Positions 1 through 5,932 of a DNA stretch of 5,932 nucleotides are shown here, piece after piece. Source of the DNA: Acidobacteriota bacterium (GTDB lineage Bacteria; Acidobacteriota; Vicinamibacteria; Vicinamibacterales; CAVVIG01). The stretch covers positions 1 to 5,932 of the forward strand of contig QHWF01000294.1 in NCBI GenBank assembly GCA_003222455.1, written 5' to 3'. The translations under genes were made by a program, and so were the position numbers. The notes beneath the pieces are model-generated. The model did not search any database. It was not told the origin of the DNA and saw nothing but the letters and a program-made list of their open reading frames with translations. The first letter of the stretch is position 1. Each line of letters begins with the position of its first letter.

Positions 1-330
1 CCTGAGTGCGCTCGTGACGAGCTCGAGCGAAGCGACCGGATCGCGTCCGCTCTGGCGCACGCCGTCGTACTCGATGATGCCCGCCGAGACCACTTGCGCC
101 ACGTAGGAATTCTGGTGCAGCCGCCCGGCTTCGATCAGATCCTGGACCTCTCCCCCGCGAAGGAACTTCTTGAACTCGGGCTTGAACTTTTCCGACTGGC
201 GCGAGGCCGAGCCGAAGCGGCGGTGCTTGTCTACGATCATCCCCACCGAAAAAATGGAAAGCAGGGCGAGGCAAACCATCACCGCGCCTCCGAATAAACC
301 GACGTGTCCTAACAGTTCAGTCAGACTCAT
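1..330 (-). CDS. MotA/TolQ/ExbB-family proton channel protein, N-terminal part (cut by window edge)
   Basis: The reading frame starts with ATG at 330 and stays open for 110 codons to the window edge, so the 3' part is missing. Residues 9-33 form one strongly hydrophobic segment (GLFGGAVMVCLALLSIFSVG lies within it), followed by the basic cytoplasmic stretch VDKHRRF and a soluble region with FLRGGEVQDLIEAGR and SYVAQVVSAGI. A short periplasmic N-terminus, TM1, then a cytoplasmic region is the layout of TolQ/ExbB/AglR-type subunits, which form the inner-membrane proton channel with TolR/ExbD-like partners and drive envelope processes. TM2 and TM3, which line the channel, lie beyond the edge and cannot be checked. 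The start is set by an AAAGGAGG Shine-Dalgarno 5 nt upstream and by the ATGA overlap with the preceding gene. The preceding TPR lipoprotein gene argues for an Agl/Tol-like motor rather than a simple ExbB for TonB, but the subfamily is inference. Confidence 0.85.
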   Translation of the reverse strand, partial: MSLTELLGHVGLFGGAVMVCLALLSIFSVGMIVDKHRRFGSASRQSEKFKPEFKKFLRGGEVQDLIEAGRLHQNSYVAQVVSAGIIEYDGVRQSGRDPVASLELVTSALR

Positions 331-857
331 GGCTTCCTCCTTTGCGCCGCATTGGCGGGCGCTGCCGCATTCCCGTTGGTCGTCGCCCCGCTGGGGCGCG
401 CCGTTTCCGACCTGATTTCGTAGTAACTGAGCATTCGCATGAATACCTCCTTGTCTATGGGTAGCCTCGAGTCGTCGAGCAACGTCGAGACGCTGGGGCC
501 ATTGCCGAGTTCCGAGCTCTTCCAGGGAACGATGACCAGTGCTTTAGGCGCTTCCTGATTGCCCAGAATGGACATGCCGAGCGCCTTTCCTCCGGGGACG
601 GAGGTCAACTTCGAGTCTTCTTCCGTCTTTGGCTGAGCCTCTTCAGTCTGTTTCTGTGCCTCTTCCTTCTTTGCCTCTTCTGTCTGCGGCTTTTCGGTCT
701 GTCCCTGCGCTGCTTCCGTCTTTGGCTGCGCTGCTTGCTGCGCGAGAACAACCGTGGGCACCAAGGCAAAGATCACAAGCAACATCCAGTGAAGGCTGTT
801 GAAAAGGTGTGAACGCTCGAAATCGACTGCTTTATGTTGGTGTAAGTTTCCGTTCAT
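327..857 (-). CDS. Small periplasmic or membrane-anchored protein of unknown function, 176 aa
   Basis: The start is ATG at 857, overlapping the TPR lipoprotein stop as ATGA, with GGAGGA just upstream. The frame stays open upstream to 992, but that part lies inside the lipoprotein gene and has no SD. Residues 1-21 are polar, 22-39 are hydrophobic (WMLLVIFALVPTVVLA), and a signal-peptidase-like VLA|Q site ends the segment at about 39/40. The rather long n-region leaves an uncleaved signal anchor possible. Residues 40-83 are a Gln/Glu/Lys/Thr-rich, probably disordered linker with repeated QPKTE and TEEAQ units. Residues 90-148 are the only part that looks folded and conserved, with GMSILGNQEAPKALVIVPW, KSSELG, and LPIDKEVFMRMLSYYEI. 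The tail is Ala/Asn/Thr-rich and ends RRKP. There are no cysteines. I recall similar unnamed proteins next to TPR and ExbB genes in gammaproteobacteria, but know no assigned function. Its position between scaffold and motor suggests a connector or accessory subunit (inference). Confidence 0.82.
   Translation of the reverse strand: MNGNLHQHKAVDFERSHLFNSLHWMLLVIFALVPTVVLAQQAAQPKTEAAQGQTEKPQTEEAKKEEAQKQTEEAQPKTEEDSKLTSVPGGKALGMSILGNQEAPKALVIVPWKSSELGNGPSVSTLLDDSRLPIDKEVFMRMLSYYEIRSETARPSGATTNGNAAAPANAAQRRKP
336..343 (-). promoter_or_regulatory. Shine-Dalgarno of the ExbB/TolQ-like gene
   Basis: AAAGGAGG ends 5 nt before the ATG at 330 and lies in the final codons (…QRRKP) of the preceding small gene. 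It is the longest SD match of the three in the window, so the motor subunit may be translated efficiently in its own right as well as by coupling through the ATGA overlap. Confidence 0.85.
620..728 (-). repeat. Degenerate internal repeat encoding a Gln/Glu/Lys/Thr-rich linker
   Basis: The 16-base string CAGCCAAAGACGGAAG occurs exactly twice (713-728 and 620-635), 93 nt or 31 codons apart, encoding QPKTEA and QPKTEE. Between them are looser TEEA, KKEEAQ and TEKPQTEE units. It lies within the linker of the 176-aa protein. Such low-complexity repeats change length readily and probably act as a flexible periplasmic spacer (inference). Confidence 0.7.
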
Positions 858-3800
858 CGCTCCTCCGGTTTTTTTGCGCGGTTGCGAAGGTCGGCAATCC
901 ACTTGACAACCTCGGCGTCGTCCGGAACGATCCGGCTGTACGCCTCGTAATGCTCCATCGCGCACGTGTAATCCCCGAGATACAGGTCGCACAGAATCGC
1001 AAGGTTCCTGTGCGTATATTGGAAGTCGGCGGACTGTGCCAGGGCCGCCTCATAACTCGTGCGCGCCTTCGCAAACTGTTCCTTGCGCCGCTGTACCATA
1101 CCGAGTTCGTTGTAGGCGGCGGGCTGTTTTGGATCCGATTCCAGCGCCTTGTTCAGGCTGGCCTCGGCGCGGTCCAGGTCGCCGGTGCGGGCGTATGCAA
1201 TGCCGAGATCGATGTGCGCTGCCGTCAATGCGGGCGTCTTCTCGGTCATTTTGAGCAGCAAGGCGATGCCCGGTTCGTACCGCTCCTCCTTCAGCATGCC
1301 CACTGCCGACTCGTAGTCGGCGCGCATTTCATCCGTGACGGCCACGCCCTGCGTGACCGCGTTCTCCGATGATTGCGGGTCGTCGGAGACTTGCGACTCG
1401 GGCGATTCGTCCACCGGACGGTCGATCGCGTCGACGAAGCCGCTGCTTGTTTCGCGTTTCGCGTAGCGGCCCGGCATCAGCTCGGTGAGCCTGCTGAGAC
1501 TCTTCTCGGTCCACGAGTTGAAGACGCCGGCGTGCAACAATTCCATGTTCTTCTCGTGTACGTTGATCGCTTTCTCCTCGAATGGAAACGCTGCTTCATC
1601 GAGGTTGTTCTTGAACTCCTCCAGATCCTCGGGCTTCAGGTCGTCCGGCCGCTCCGACTCGAGCAGTGAGCGACTGAAATTGGAGTAGGTCTCGGCCATG
1701 TAATACGTCGCTGCCGCCGTCACCTCGTCGATTTCGTAATTCACCAGCCGGCCCAGGGCCGCGATGGTGGCATCCATGCGCTGCGTCTTATCCTGCAGGC
1801 TGGTCTCAAAGGGTTGCCGCAGCTTCAGGACCACGAAAGCCCCATAGAGCTGCTGCGCGAGGACCAGCGCCGAACGTGCCGCGATCGTCCGGGTCCGACC
1901 GGTCCTTTCCGGCCCGGCGCCCGCGTCGGTGCTTACGATTTCTTCCAGCTGCTGGTGATAGAGCGTCTCGTCGTGTGCCTCCTTGTACATCTCGGCGATC
2001 TTGAACCGGGTCTCGATGGCCGTTTCTACCGGCTTGGGAAACTCTTTGACGTAGCGGATGTACGCATCCAAGGCGCGATCACGGGAATTGGATTGCGAGT
2101 AGAGGTCTCCCGCGTCGAGCAGCGCCTCGCTCCGCAACGCCGGATCCTCGGACTGGGATGCGATGCGGTCGTATTCGCCGGCGGCGCGCGATAACTGGCC
2201 GCTCTGCCGGTAGGCGAAGGCGATCTGTTTGGTGGCCTCGAGCTGCAGTTTGTTCTCCGGGAAGGTACTGCGGAACGCTTCGAGCACCTCGACCGCTGCC
2301 TTCCAGTCCTCCAGCCGGATCAGCGCGACGCCTGCGTCGTACTCGGCCGTCGCCCGGATAGATGACGTAGGCGCTGCCGAGCGAATCCTCAGGAAGTTGC
2401 CGGCGGCCGCGCGATAGTCCTGCGCCTCGTTTGCGAGCTCACCCTGCTTGTAGATCGAGGCGGCGAGGTTGTCGACGAAGGAGGCGCGCGACGCGTCGCC
2501 TTCCGGCGTGATCGTTAGTACCTGGGCATAGGCACGTTCTGCCTGCGGATACTCAGCGAGCTCGAACGAGCCGTGCGCAACGACAATCCACGCGGAACGC
2601 CGGATCGCCGCGTCCGCGTCCGGATACTTATCGATGACGCGCTGGCCGGCCTCGATGGCGGCGCGGTAGTCCTTCATCTGGTACATGTCATCGGCGGCCG
2701 CTCCGAGGATCGCTGCGGCATGTTCGTCCTGCGGGAATGCGTCGGCAAATTTGAGCGAGCTTGCGACCGTGTCGCGCTTGACGCTGTCCTGCTGGTCATT
2801 GCTGGAGGCGCTCGCGACCTTCAGCTGCTCGCGGTATGCGTAGACCGCGGCGTAGCCCGCGGCCGCCGACTGCGGATGCGGCGTGTATTCGTAAGCCGTG
2901 CGCTCATACTGTTTGGCCGCCTCGCCAAAATCCTTGTTCTCCAGCAGCAGGTCCGCAAGCTGGTAGTTGACGGGCGGCGAATCGGCCTCCTTCGGAAAGG
3001 ACTCGAGGTAGGCGCCGTACCATTGGCGTGCCTCGCGATAATTCGCGAACTTCTCGCCCGATTCCTGCGCGCTCTGATACTCGGCGTGATAATGCGTCGC
3101 GAGGTCCTTCAGGTTCGTCTTCAGGTACGCCAGCACTTCCGGCGACTCTTCCGGTTTGAAATGTCGCCAGTATTCGGCCTTCAGGCCGTACTTGGAAGCG
3201 AACTCCCGCTTCGACTCCAGCACGAGCCTGGGGAACCCGCCCTGCGTGAAAGTCTCCACGACGCGCATGCTGAACCGCGGCGCGGCGCGGTGCAACGGAT
3301 AAAGCGCTACGAAAGCCTTGTACGTCTTCGCCGCGTCGTCGTAGCGCAGCTTGCTGAGGTAGTGGTCGCCAAGATTGGCGTAAACGCGGTCCTCATAGGA
3401 GCGATTCCCGAACTTGGAGAAGTACTCCTGAATGGTCTCCGGCCCGCCGAGGTTGCTGAAGCTCAAGCTGATGATTCGAAATGTATCAGCGACGCGGCGA
3501 TCGTCGTCCTTATCGTGCTTCTGATCGAAGTCGTAACCGATCGATACCTTGTAGTCGAGCAGGGCCACGTACTTCTGCAGGGCCTCCTCGTAGAACTCCT
3601 GCTTGTAGAGCGTCCACCCGAGCTTGTAGAGAGCGAGCTCGTAGAACTCGGAGGCGGCGCCCAGGCTGATGATCCCCGAATAGGCGCTCTCGGCGTCGCG
3701 GTAGCTTCTGCGCGTGAAGAAGTACTCGCCCCGCCTGAACTGCACTTCGTCGAAGTGCGCGGAATGCGGATTCGTGCGGATCAGGCGCTCCATCGTCGCG

Positions 3801-4423
3801 ATGGCTTCTTCGGTGCGACCGAGCTCGTCGTACGCCCGCGCCATCTGATAGAGGACCTTGTCGTTGTCCGCGTAACTCGGGTACTCTGTGAGCAGTCGCT
3901 CATAGAGGGCGATCGCCTCGAGTGGACCGCTGGGATCTGTGCCAGCGCGCACCGCGTCCGACGCCGCGGTGTCCGCCAGTATCCCGGCTTCCGCGGTGGT
4001 GCGCCGCTCGAAATCCTGATCGGACTCCAGCAAGCCGGCGCCGCCAGCCGCCGCGGCCGGATTGGGCGTGCCGGCCAGCGCGCCCGCGAGTGCCTGGGCG
4101 AGCTCCGGGGCGGCCATTTCCCGAGGCTTGGCGCCGCCCGTGCGTATCCCGAACTGCTTCTCAATTTGCAGGTCCGCGAGACGCCGCATCGCCTCCGGAG
4201 TCATCGCGGTCTCCCCTGCCTCCTCGAGGAAGCGCCGGTACTGCTGCATGGCCTGATCGAGGCCCTGCTCGACCTTCACCTCCTGCACGTCCGGGTGCAC
4301 GTTACGCAGCTCCGCCAGCGTCCCCACCGTCCCGACCGTCTTGTTGGCACGTGCGGCGCAGCCCGCGGCGCAGCCAACGACGAGAGCCGCCAGGAGCACT
4401 ATCGTCATGGTGAGGCGATGCAT
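854..4423 (-). CDS. Large TPR-repeat lipoprotein, 1189 aa (GltE/AglT-like envelope scaffold)
   Basis: The N-terminus MHRLTMTIVLLAALVVGC is a lipoprotein signal peptide with the lipid-acceptor Cys at 18 (a second candidate is Cys22). Residue 19 is Ala rather than Asp, which favours outer-membrane sorting. Residues 50-150 are helical and Ala-rich. From about 165 to 830 there are many TPR-like helix pairs, for example at 168-182, 190-216, 225-250, 262-290, 345-376, 484-512, 590-640, 690-720, 732-757 and 765-795. Residues 870-990 form a distinct helical block (TYYMAETYSNFSRSLLESER; FPFEEKAINVHEKN; LMPGRYAKRE). An acidic, Ser-rich linker at about 1000-1028 leads to a compact C-terminal TPR set at 1030-1180 that fits the TPR consensus better. 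TPR arrays bind proteins, so a periplasmic scaffold is likely. Myxococcus GltE/AglT is a TPR lipoprotein working with TolQ/R-like motors, but this protein is longer and orthology is not shown. The start is supported by AAGGAGG 7 nt upstream and TGATG coupling to the preceding gene. Confidence 0.94.
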   Translation of the reverse strand: MHRLTMTIVLLAALVVGCAAGCAARANKTVGTVGTLAELRNVHPDVQEVKVEQGLDQAMQQYRRFLEEAGETAMTPEAMRRLADLQIEKQFGIRTGGAKPREMAAPELAQALAGALAGTPNPAAAAGGAGLLESDQDFERRTTAEAGILADTAASDAVRAGTDPSGPLEAIALYERLLTEYPSYADNDKVLYQMARAYDELGRTEEAIATMERLIRTNPHSAHFDEVQFRRGEYFFTRRSYRDAESAYSGIISLGAASEFYELALYKLGWTLYKQEFYEEALQKYVALLDYKVSIGYDFDQKHDKDDDRRVADTFRIISLSFSNLGGPETIQEYFSKFGNRSYEDRVYANLGDHYLSKLRYDDAAKTYKAFVALYPLHRAAPRFSMRVVETFTQGGFPRLVLESKREFASKYGLKAEYWRHFKPEESPEVLAYLKTNLKDLATHYHAEYQSAQESGEKFANYREARQWYGAYLESFPKEADSPPVNYQLADLLLENKDFGEAAKQYERTAYEYTPHPQSAAAGYAAVYAYREQLKVASASSNDQQDSVKRDTVASSLKFADAFPQDEHAAAILGAAADDMYQMKDYRAAIEAGQRVIDKYPDADAAIRRSAWIVVAHGSFELAEYPQAERAYAQVLTITPEGDASRASFVDNLAASIYKQGELANEAQDYRAAAGNFLRIRSAAPTSSIRATAEYDAGVALIRLEDWKAAVEVLEAFRSTFPENKLQLEATKQIAFAYRQSGQLSRAAGEYDRIASQSEDPALRSEALLDAGDLYSQSNSRDRALDAYIRYVKEFPKPVETAIETRFKIAEMYKEAHDETLYHQQLEEIVSTDAGAGPERTGRTRTIAARSALVLAQQLYGAFVVLKLRQPFETSLQDKTQRMDATIAALGRLVNYEIDEVTAAATYYMAETYSNFSRSLLESERPDDLKPEDLEEFKNNLDEAAFPFEEKAINVHEKNMELLHAGVFNSWTEKSLSRLTELMPGRYAKRETSSGFVDAIDRPVDESPESQVSDDPQSSENAVTQGVAVTDEMRADYESAVGMLKEERYEPGIALLLKMTEKTPALTAAHIDLGIAYARTGDLDRAEASLNKALESDPKQPAAYNELGMVQRRKEQFAKARTSYEAALAQSADFQYTHRNLAILCDLYLGDYTCAMEHYEAYSRIVPDDAEVVKWIADLRNRAKKPEER
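861..866 (-). promoter_or_regulatory. Shine-Dalgarno of the 176-aa protein gene
   Basis: GGAGGA ends 3 nt before the ATG at 857 (the GGAGG core ends 4 nt before it). It sits within the Pro-Glu-Glu-Arg codons that end the lipoprotein gene. A run of seven A residues lies just upstream and may help initiation by keeping the site unstructured. The site supports starting at 857 rather than at the far upstream in-frame ATG at 992. Confidence 0.8.
869..875 (-). other. A_AAA_AAA heptamer in frame near the end of the TPR lipoprotein gene
   Basis: The lipoprotein codons read GCA AAA AAA CCG GAG GAG CGA TGA, so the seven A residues are phased as A_AAA_AAA, the classic pattern for -1 ribosomal slippage. 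After a -1 shift the ribosome would read ACC GGA GGA GCG ATG, entering the 176-aa gene in frame at its own Met. An SD-like GGAGGA follows the heptamer. I see no obvious strong downstream hairpin, and the SD is downstream, not upstream as in dnaX. Function as a frameshift site is speculative; the run itself is certain. Confidence 0.35.
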
Positions 4424-4430
4424 CAGCGTT

Positions 4431-4437
4431 CCTCCTT
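4431..4437 (-). promoter_or_regulatory. Shine-Dalgarno of the TPR lipoprotein gene
   Basis: AAGGAGG lies 7 nt before the ATG at 4423, inside the last codons of the preceding gene. It fixes Met1 rather than Met6 as the start. It also means the lipoprotein can be initiated independently even though its ATG overlaps the upstream stop codon (TGATG), which matters because the upstream gene is frame-broken. Confidence 0.85.
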
Positions 4438-5412
4438 GTCGGACTGGGTGCGCGCGGCGCGATCGTAGCTATCGGCGACGCCGTAGCGCGCCTGTGTCTG
4501 TTGGGCCACCAGGCGTTCCCGGCGGGCCGCAAGTTGATTGATGGCGACGGTCTCGATCATGTGTCCCTGCCGGGCCATCAAGATGTCGACGCGCTCCAGT
4601 GCGCCGCCGGCGCGCTCTCGCAGCCGTGCAATCTGGACGTCGTATCCGACATAGCTGTGCGTCGCCGCCTGCCTCGTCCTGACGAAGGCGTCGTACTGCC
4701 GAGTGAGAGCGTCGACAGGTGCATTCAGTTCGTTCAGGTGGACATGTGCCCCGGTCAGCCGCTCGTGGTACTCGGTTTCCAGCCGCCATGTGAGCGCGCC
4801 GCGCAGGCGCGCCGCTCGTTGCCGAAGCGCAAGCGATTCGGGGTTGTCAGAGTCGCCGAGCTGCTTCTCGATGAGTGCGATGCGCTCGCCGGCAATCCGC
4901 TCCTCCGCGGTCGCCAGATAATCCGGCCGCGGCGCGGTCAGGATCGCCTGCAGGCGCTCGCTGAGGTGCTTGCGCTGCTCGCGTCGCAAGCGCATCCGCG
5001 AATCCAGCTCCCGGAACTGCGCGTCGACCTCCGGCAGCAGCGGCTCGTAGTTCTGTCCGCGCAACCGGATGATGTCGTCGAAAGCATCGAGGCTGATCTT
5101 CCAGGCCATGAGCCTCGACCGCAGGTCCTCGAGGTCGAGGTAGTTGTGCAGCGCGGTCTGGAAGTCGTGAGATGCCATCAACTCCATCAGGTAATAGGTT
5201 TCCGGCGCATCGGGCAGGCTGCGCAGGCGGATGACCCAGTTTTGGTCCTCCCGGCTCTCTTCGCGGATCAGCGCCTTGAGAAATCGCCCTTCCCTGATGC
5301 TGCCGATCGATGCGTCCACCTTTTCGATTTGGTTGCTGAACAGCTCGAGCGCGCGACCGTACATGAGCGCGGCGCGGCCGTACAGGTTCAGGCTCGCGTA
5401 CGCATGCGGCAC

Positions 5413-5428
5413 GATCCACCAGGATGTT
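5413..5428 (-). other. Frame break inside the TPR/coiled-coil gene
   Basis: Codons for LVPWN end at 5426 in one frame, and codons for VPHAYA start at 5412 in another. Only 16 nt separate the Trp codon (5429-5431) from that Val codon, one more than a multiple of three. As I remember related proteins, ALVPW and VPxAYA are separated by roughly 19 residues, so about 41 nt seem to be missing here. That matches a 3n+2 deletion better than a single-base error. There is no homopolymer run at the break. The exact length of the loss is inference. Confidence 0.7.
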
Positions 5429-5932
5429 CCACGGAACCAGGGCACGGTCATACTGCTTGGCTGAGGCCTCGGCCCCGCCTGCCCGCAGCAGAGCCTGGTT
5501 CGAGAACGATCCCTCGAGGCGGACGCGGTCCAGTGACTGTTTTGCCCGCTCAAAGTTGGCCGATTCGAACAGGATGGCGCCAAGCACCAGGTTGGACTTG
5601 TCGCGGATCGCGAGACCGGCGCGATCACCGGCCGCCAGCCGCCCGGCCTTGTCCAGTTGCTCGATCGCTTCCTGTTGTCGACCGGCCTGCAACAAAGCGA
5701 TACCGAGGTTGTAGGCGACAAACCCGGCCAGGCTCTCATCGCTCTGCAGCGGCTTGAGCACTCCCACGGCCTCGCTCGGCCGGCCTGTCGCCATATAGAT
5801 GTTCGCCCGCAGGAACTCGACGTCGTTCCTTATCTCCTCGGGCACCGAACCCTCGATCCGCGCCAGCGCCTGCAGGGCATCGTCGAGCTGCCCGTTCTGG
5901 AAGTGGATGCGGGCCAGCCTGAACGCGGCCTC

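Larger units (their letters stand above)
4423..5932 (-). pseudogene. TPR plus coiled-coil protein gene, frame-broken and cut at its 5' end
   Basis: The gene enters from the right edge already open (EAAFRLARIHFQNGQLDDAL), so its start is outside. The first 169 codons (5932-5426) encode about five TPR-like units, including GFVAYNLGIALLQAGRQQEA and SNLVLGAILFESANFERAKQ, ending in YDRALVPWN. Protein-like sequence then resumes in another frame from about 5418 (WIVPHAYASLNLYGRAALMY) and runs about 330 codons to the TGA at 4423-4425. This second part has further helical repeats (to about 5050), then long charged heptad-like stretches suggesting coiled coil at about 4864-5040 and 4489-4719, ending QARYGVADSYDRAARTQSD. 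No signal peptide or membrane segment is visible in this part. A ribosome keeping the first frame would read a nonsense Arg/Pro/Ala-rich tail and stop at 4847. The cause may be a real mutation or a sequence error. I do not recognise a named family; a periplasmic partner of the downstream lipoprotein is inference. Its stop overlaps the lipoprotein start as TGATG. Confidence 0.8.

Noticed and set aside
94..415. Short plus-strand frames at 94-297 and 170-415
   Set aside because: They are antisense to the ExbB/TolQ-like gene and the end of the small gene. Their translations show no coherent features, and the minus-strand frame has a TM segment and a strong SD.
620..728. The repeat as a CRISPR array or regulatory DNA repeat
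   Set aside because: There are only two exact 16-base copies. They are in phase with the codons and encode the same linker peptide, so they are a coding low-complexity repeat.
858..992. N-terminal extension of the 176-aa protein to an ATG at 992
   Set aside because: The extra 45 residues are Arg-rich, overlap the conserved C-terminal TPR of the lipoprotein gene and lack an SD. The ATG at 857 has an SD and a typical ATGA overlap.
2573..4468. A 631-codon open frame on the plus strand
   Set aside because: It lies entirely opposite the TPR lipoprotein gene. Its translation is Arg/Leu/Val-rich without domain structure, and the real frame beneath it has a signal peptide, TPRs and an SD. Long antisense frames are expected in GC-rich genes with biased third positions.
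5130..5370. An internal restart that would make the coiled-coil half as a separate protein
   Set aside because: There are Met codons in the second frame (for example at MYGRALELF), but I see no convincing Shine-Dalgarno just upstream, so I do not call a separate gene.
4847..5425. The continuation of the first frame past the break as a real C-terminus
   Set aside because: From about 5412 on, this frame gives Arg/Pro/Ala/Gly-rich sequence typical of an out-of-frame GC-rich gene, while the other frame gives helical, coiled-coil sequence that ends at the operon-style TGATG junction.
4501..5757. A 418-codon open frame on the plus strand
   Set aside because: It is antisense to the TPR/coiled-coil gene and runs unbroken across the frame break without gaining any recognisable protein features. 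It has no plausible domain content and no support as a gene.

Overview
The window is one dense stretch of minus-strand coding sequence, a four-gene operon fragment cut at both ends. In transcription order, from high to low coordinates, it holds four genes. (1) The 3' two-thirds or so of a TPR plus coiled-coil protein gene, which carries a frame break near 5413-5428. (2) A complete gene for a large TPR-rich lipoprotein of 1189 aa. (3) A complete gene for a small protein of 176 aa, with an N-terminal hydrophobic segment and a Gln/Glu/Lys/Thr-rich linker. (4) The first 110 codons of a MotA/TolQ/ExbB-family proton-channel protein. The three junctions overlap by 1, 4 and 4 nt (TGATG, ATGA, ATGA), and each downstream gene has a strong Shine-Dalgarno sequence. 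There is therefore no intergenic DNA, and I see no internal promoter or terminator, no RNA gene, no mobile element and no CRISPR array.

The DNA is GC-rich with G/C-biased third codon positions. The long open frames opposite the real genes follow from that bias. The lipobox signal peptide, the TolQ/ExbB subunit and the SD use point to a Gram-negative bacterium. From memory of similar gene neighbourhoods, a gammaproteobacterium is most likely, but this is inference and no taxonomic marker is present.

Functionally, the set looks like part of an envelope machine powered by the proton motive force. A TolQ/ExbB-type inner-membrane motor subunit is encoded directly after a small membrane-attached protein and a very large periplasmic, probably outer-membrane-anchored, TPR scaffold. 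The nearest characterised analogy I can name is the Agl/Glt (gliding) and Nfs (spore-coat assembly) machinery of Myxococcus. There, TolQ/TolR-like motors (AglR/AglQ/AglS) work with TPR envelope proteins such as GltD and GltE. Related clusters are known to occur outside the myxobacteria, where their job is poorly understood. TolR/ExbD-like partners and a TonB- or AgmX/PglI-like protein would be expected just downstream, below coordinate 1, outside the window.

The points most worth a second look are: the frame break in the first TPR gene, best explained by a short deletion; the uncharacterised 176-aa protein between scaffold and motor; an A_AAA_AAA heptamer in frame at the end of the lipoprotein gene, where a -1 shift would run straight into the small gene; and the modular layout of the lipoprotein, including a possible C-terminal disulfide.
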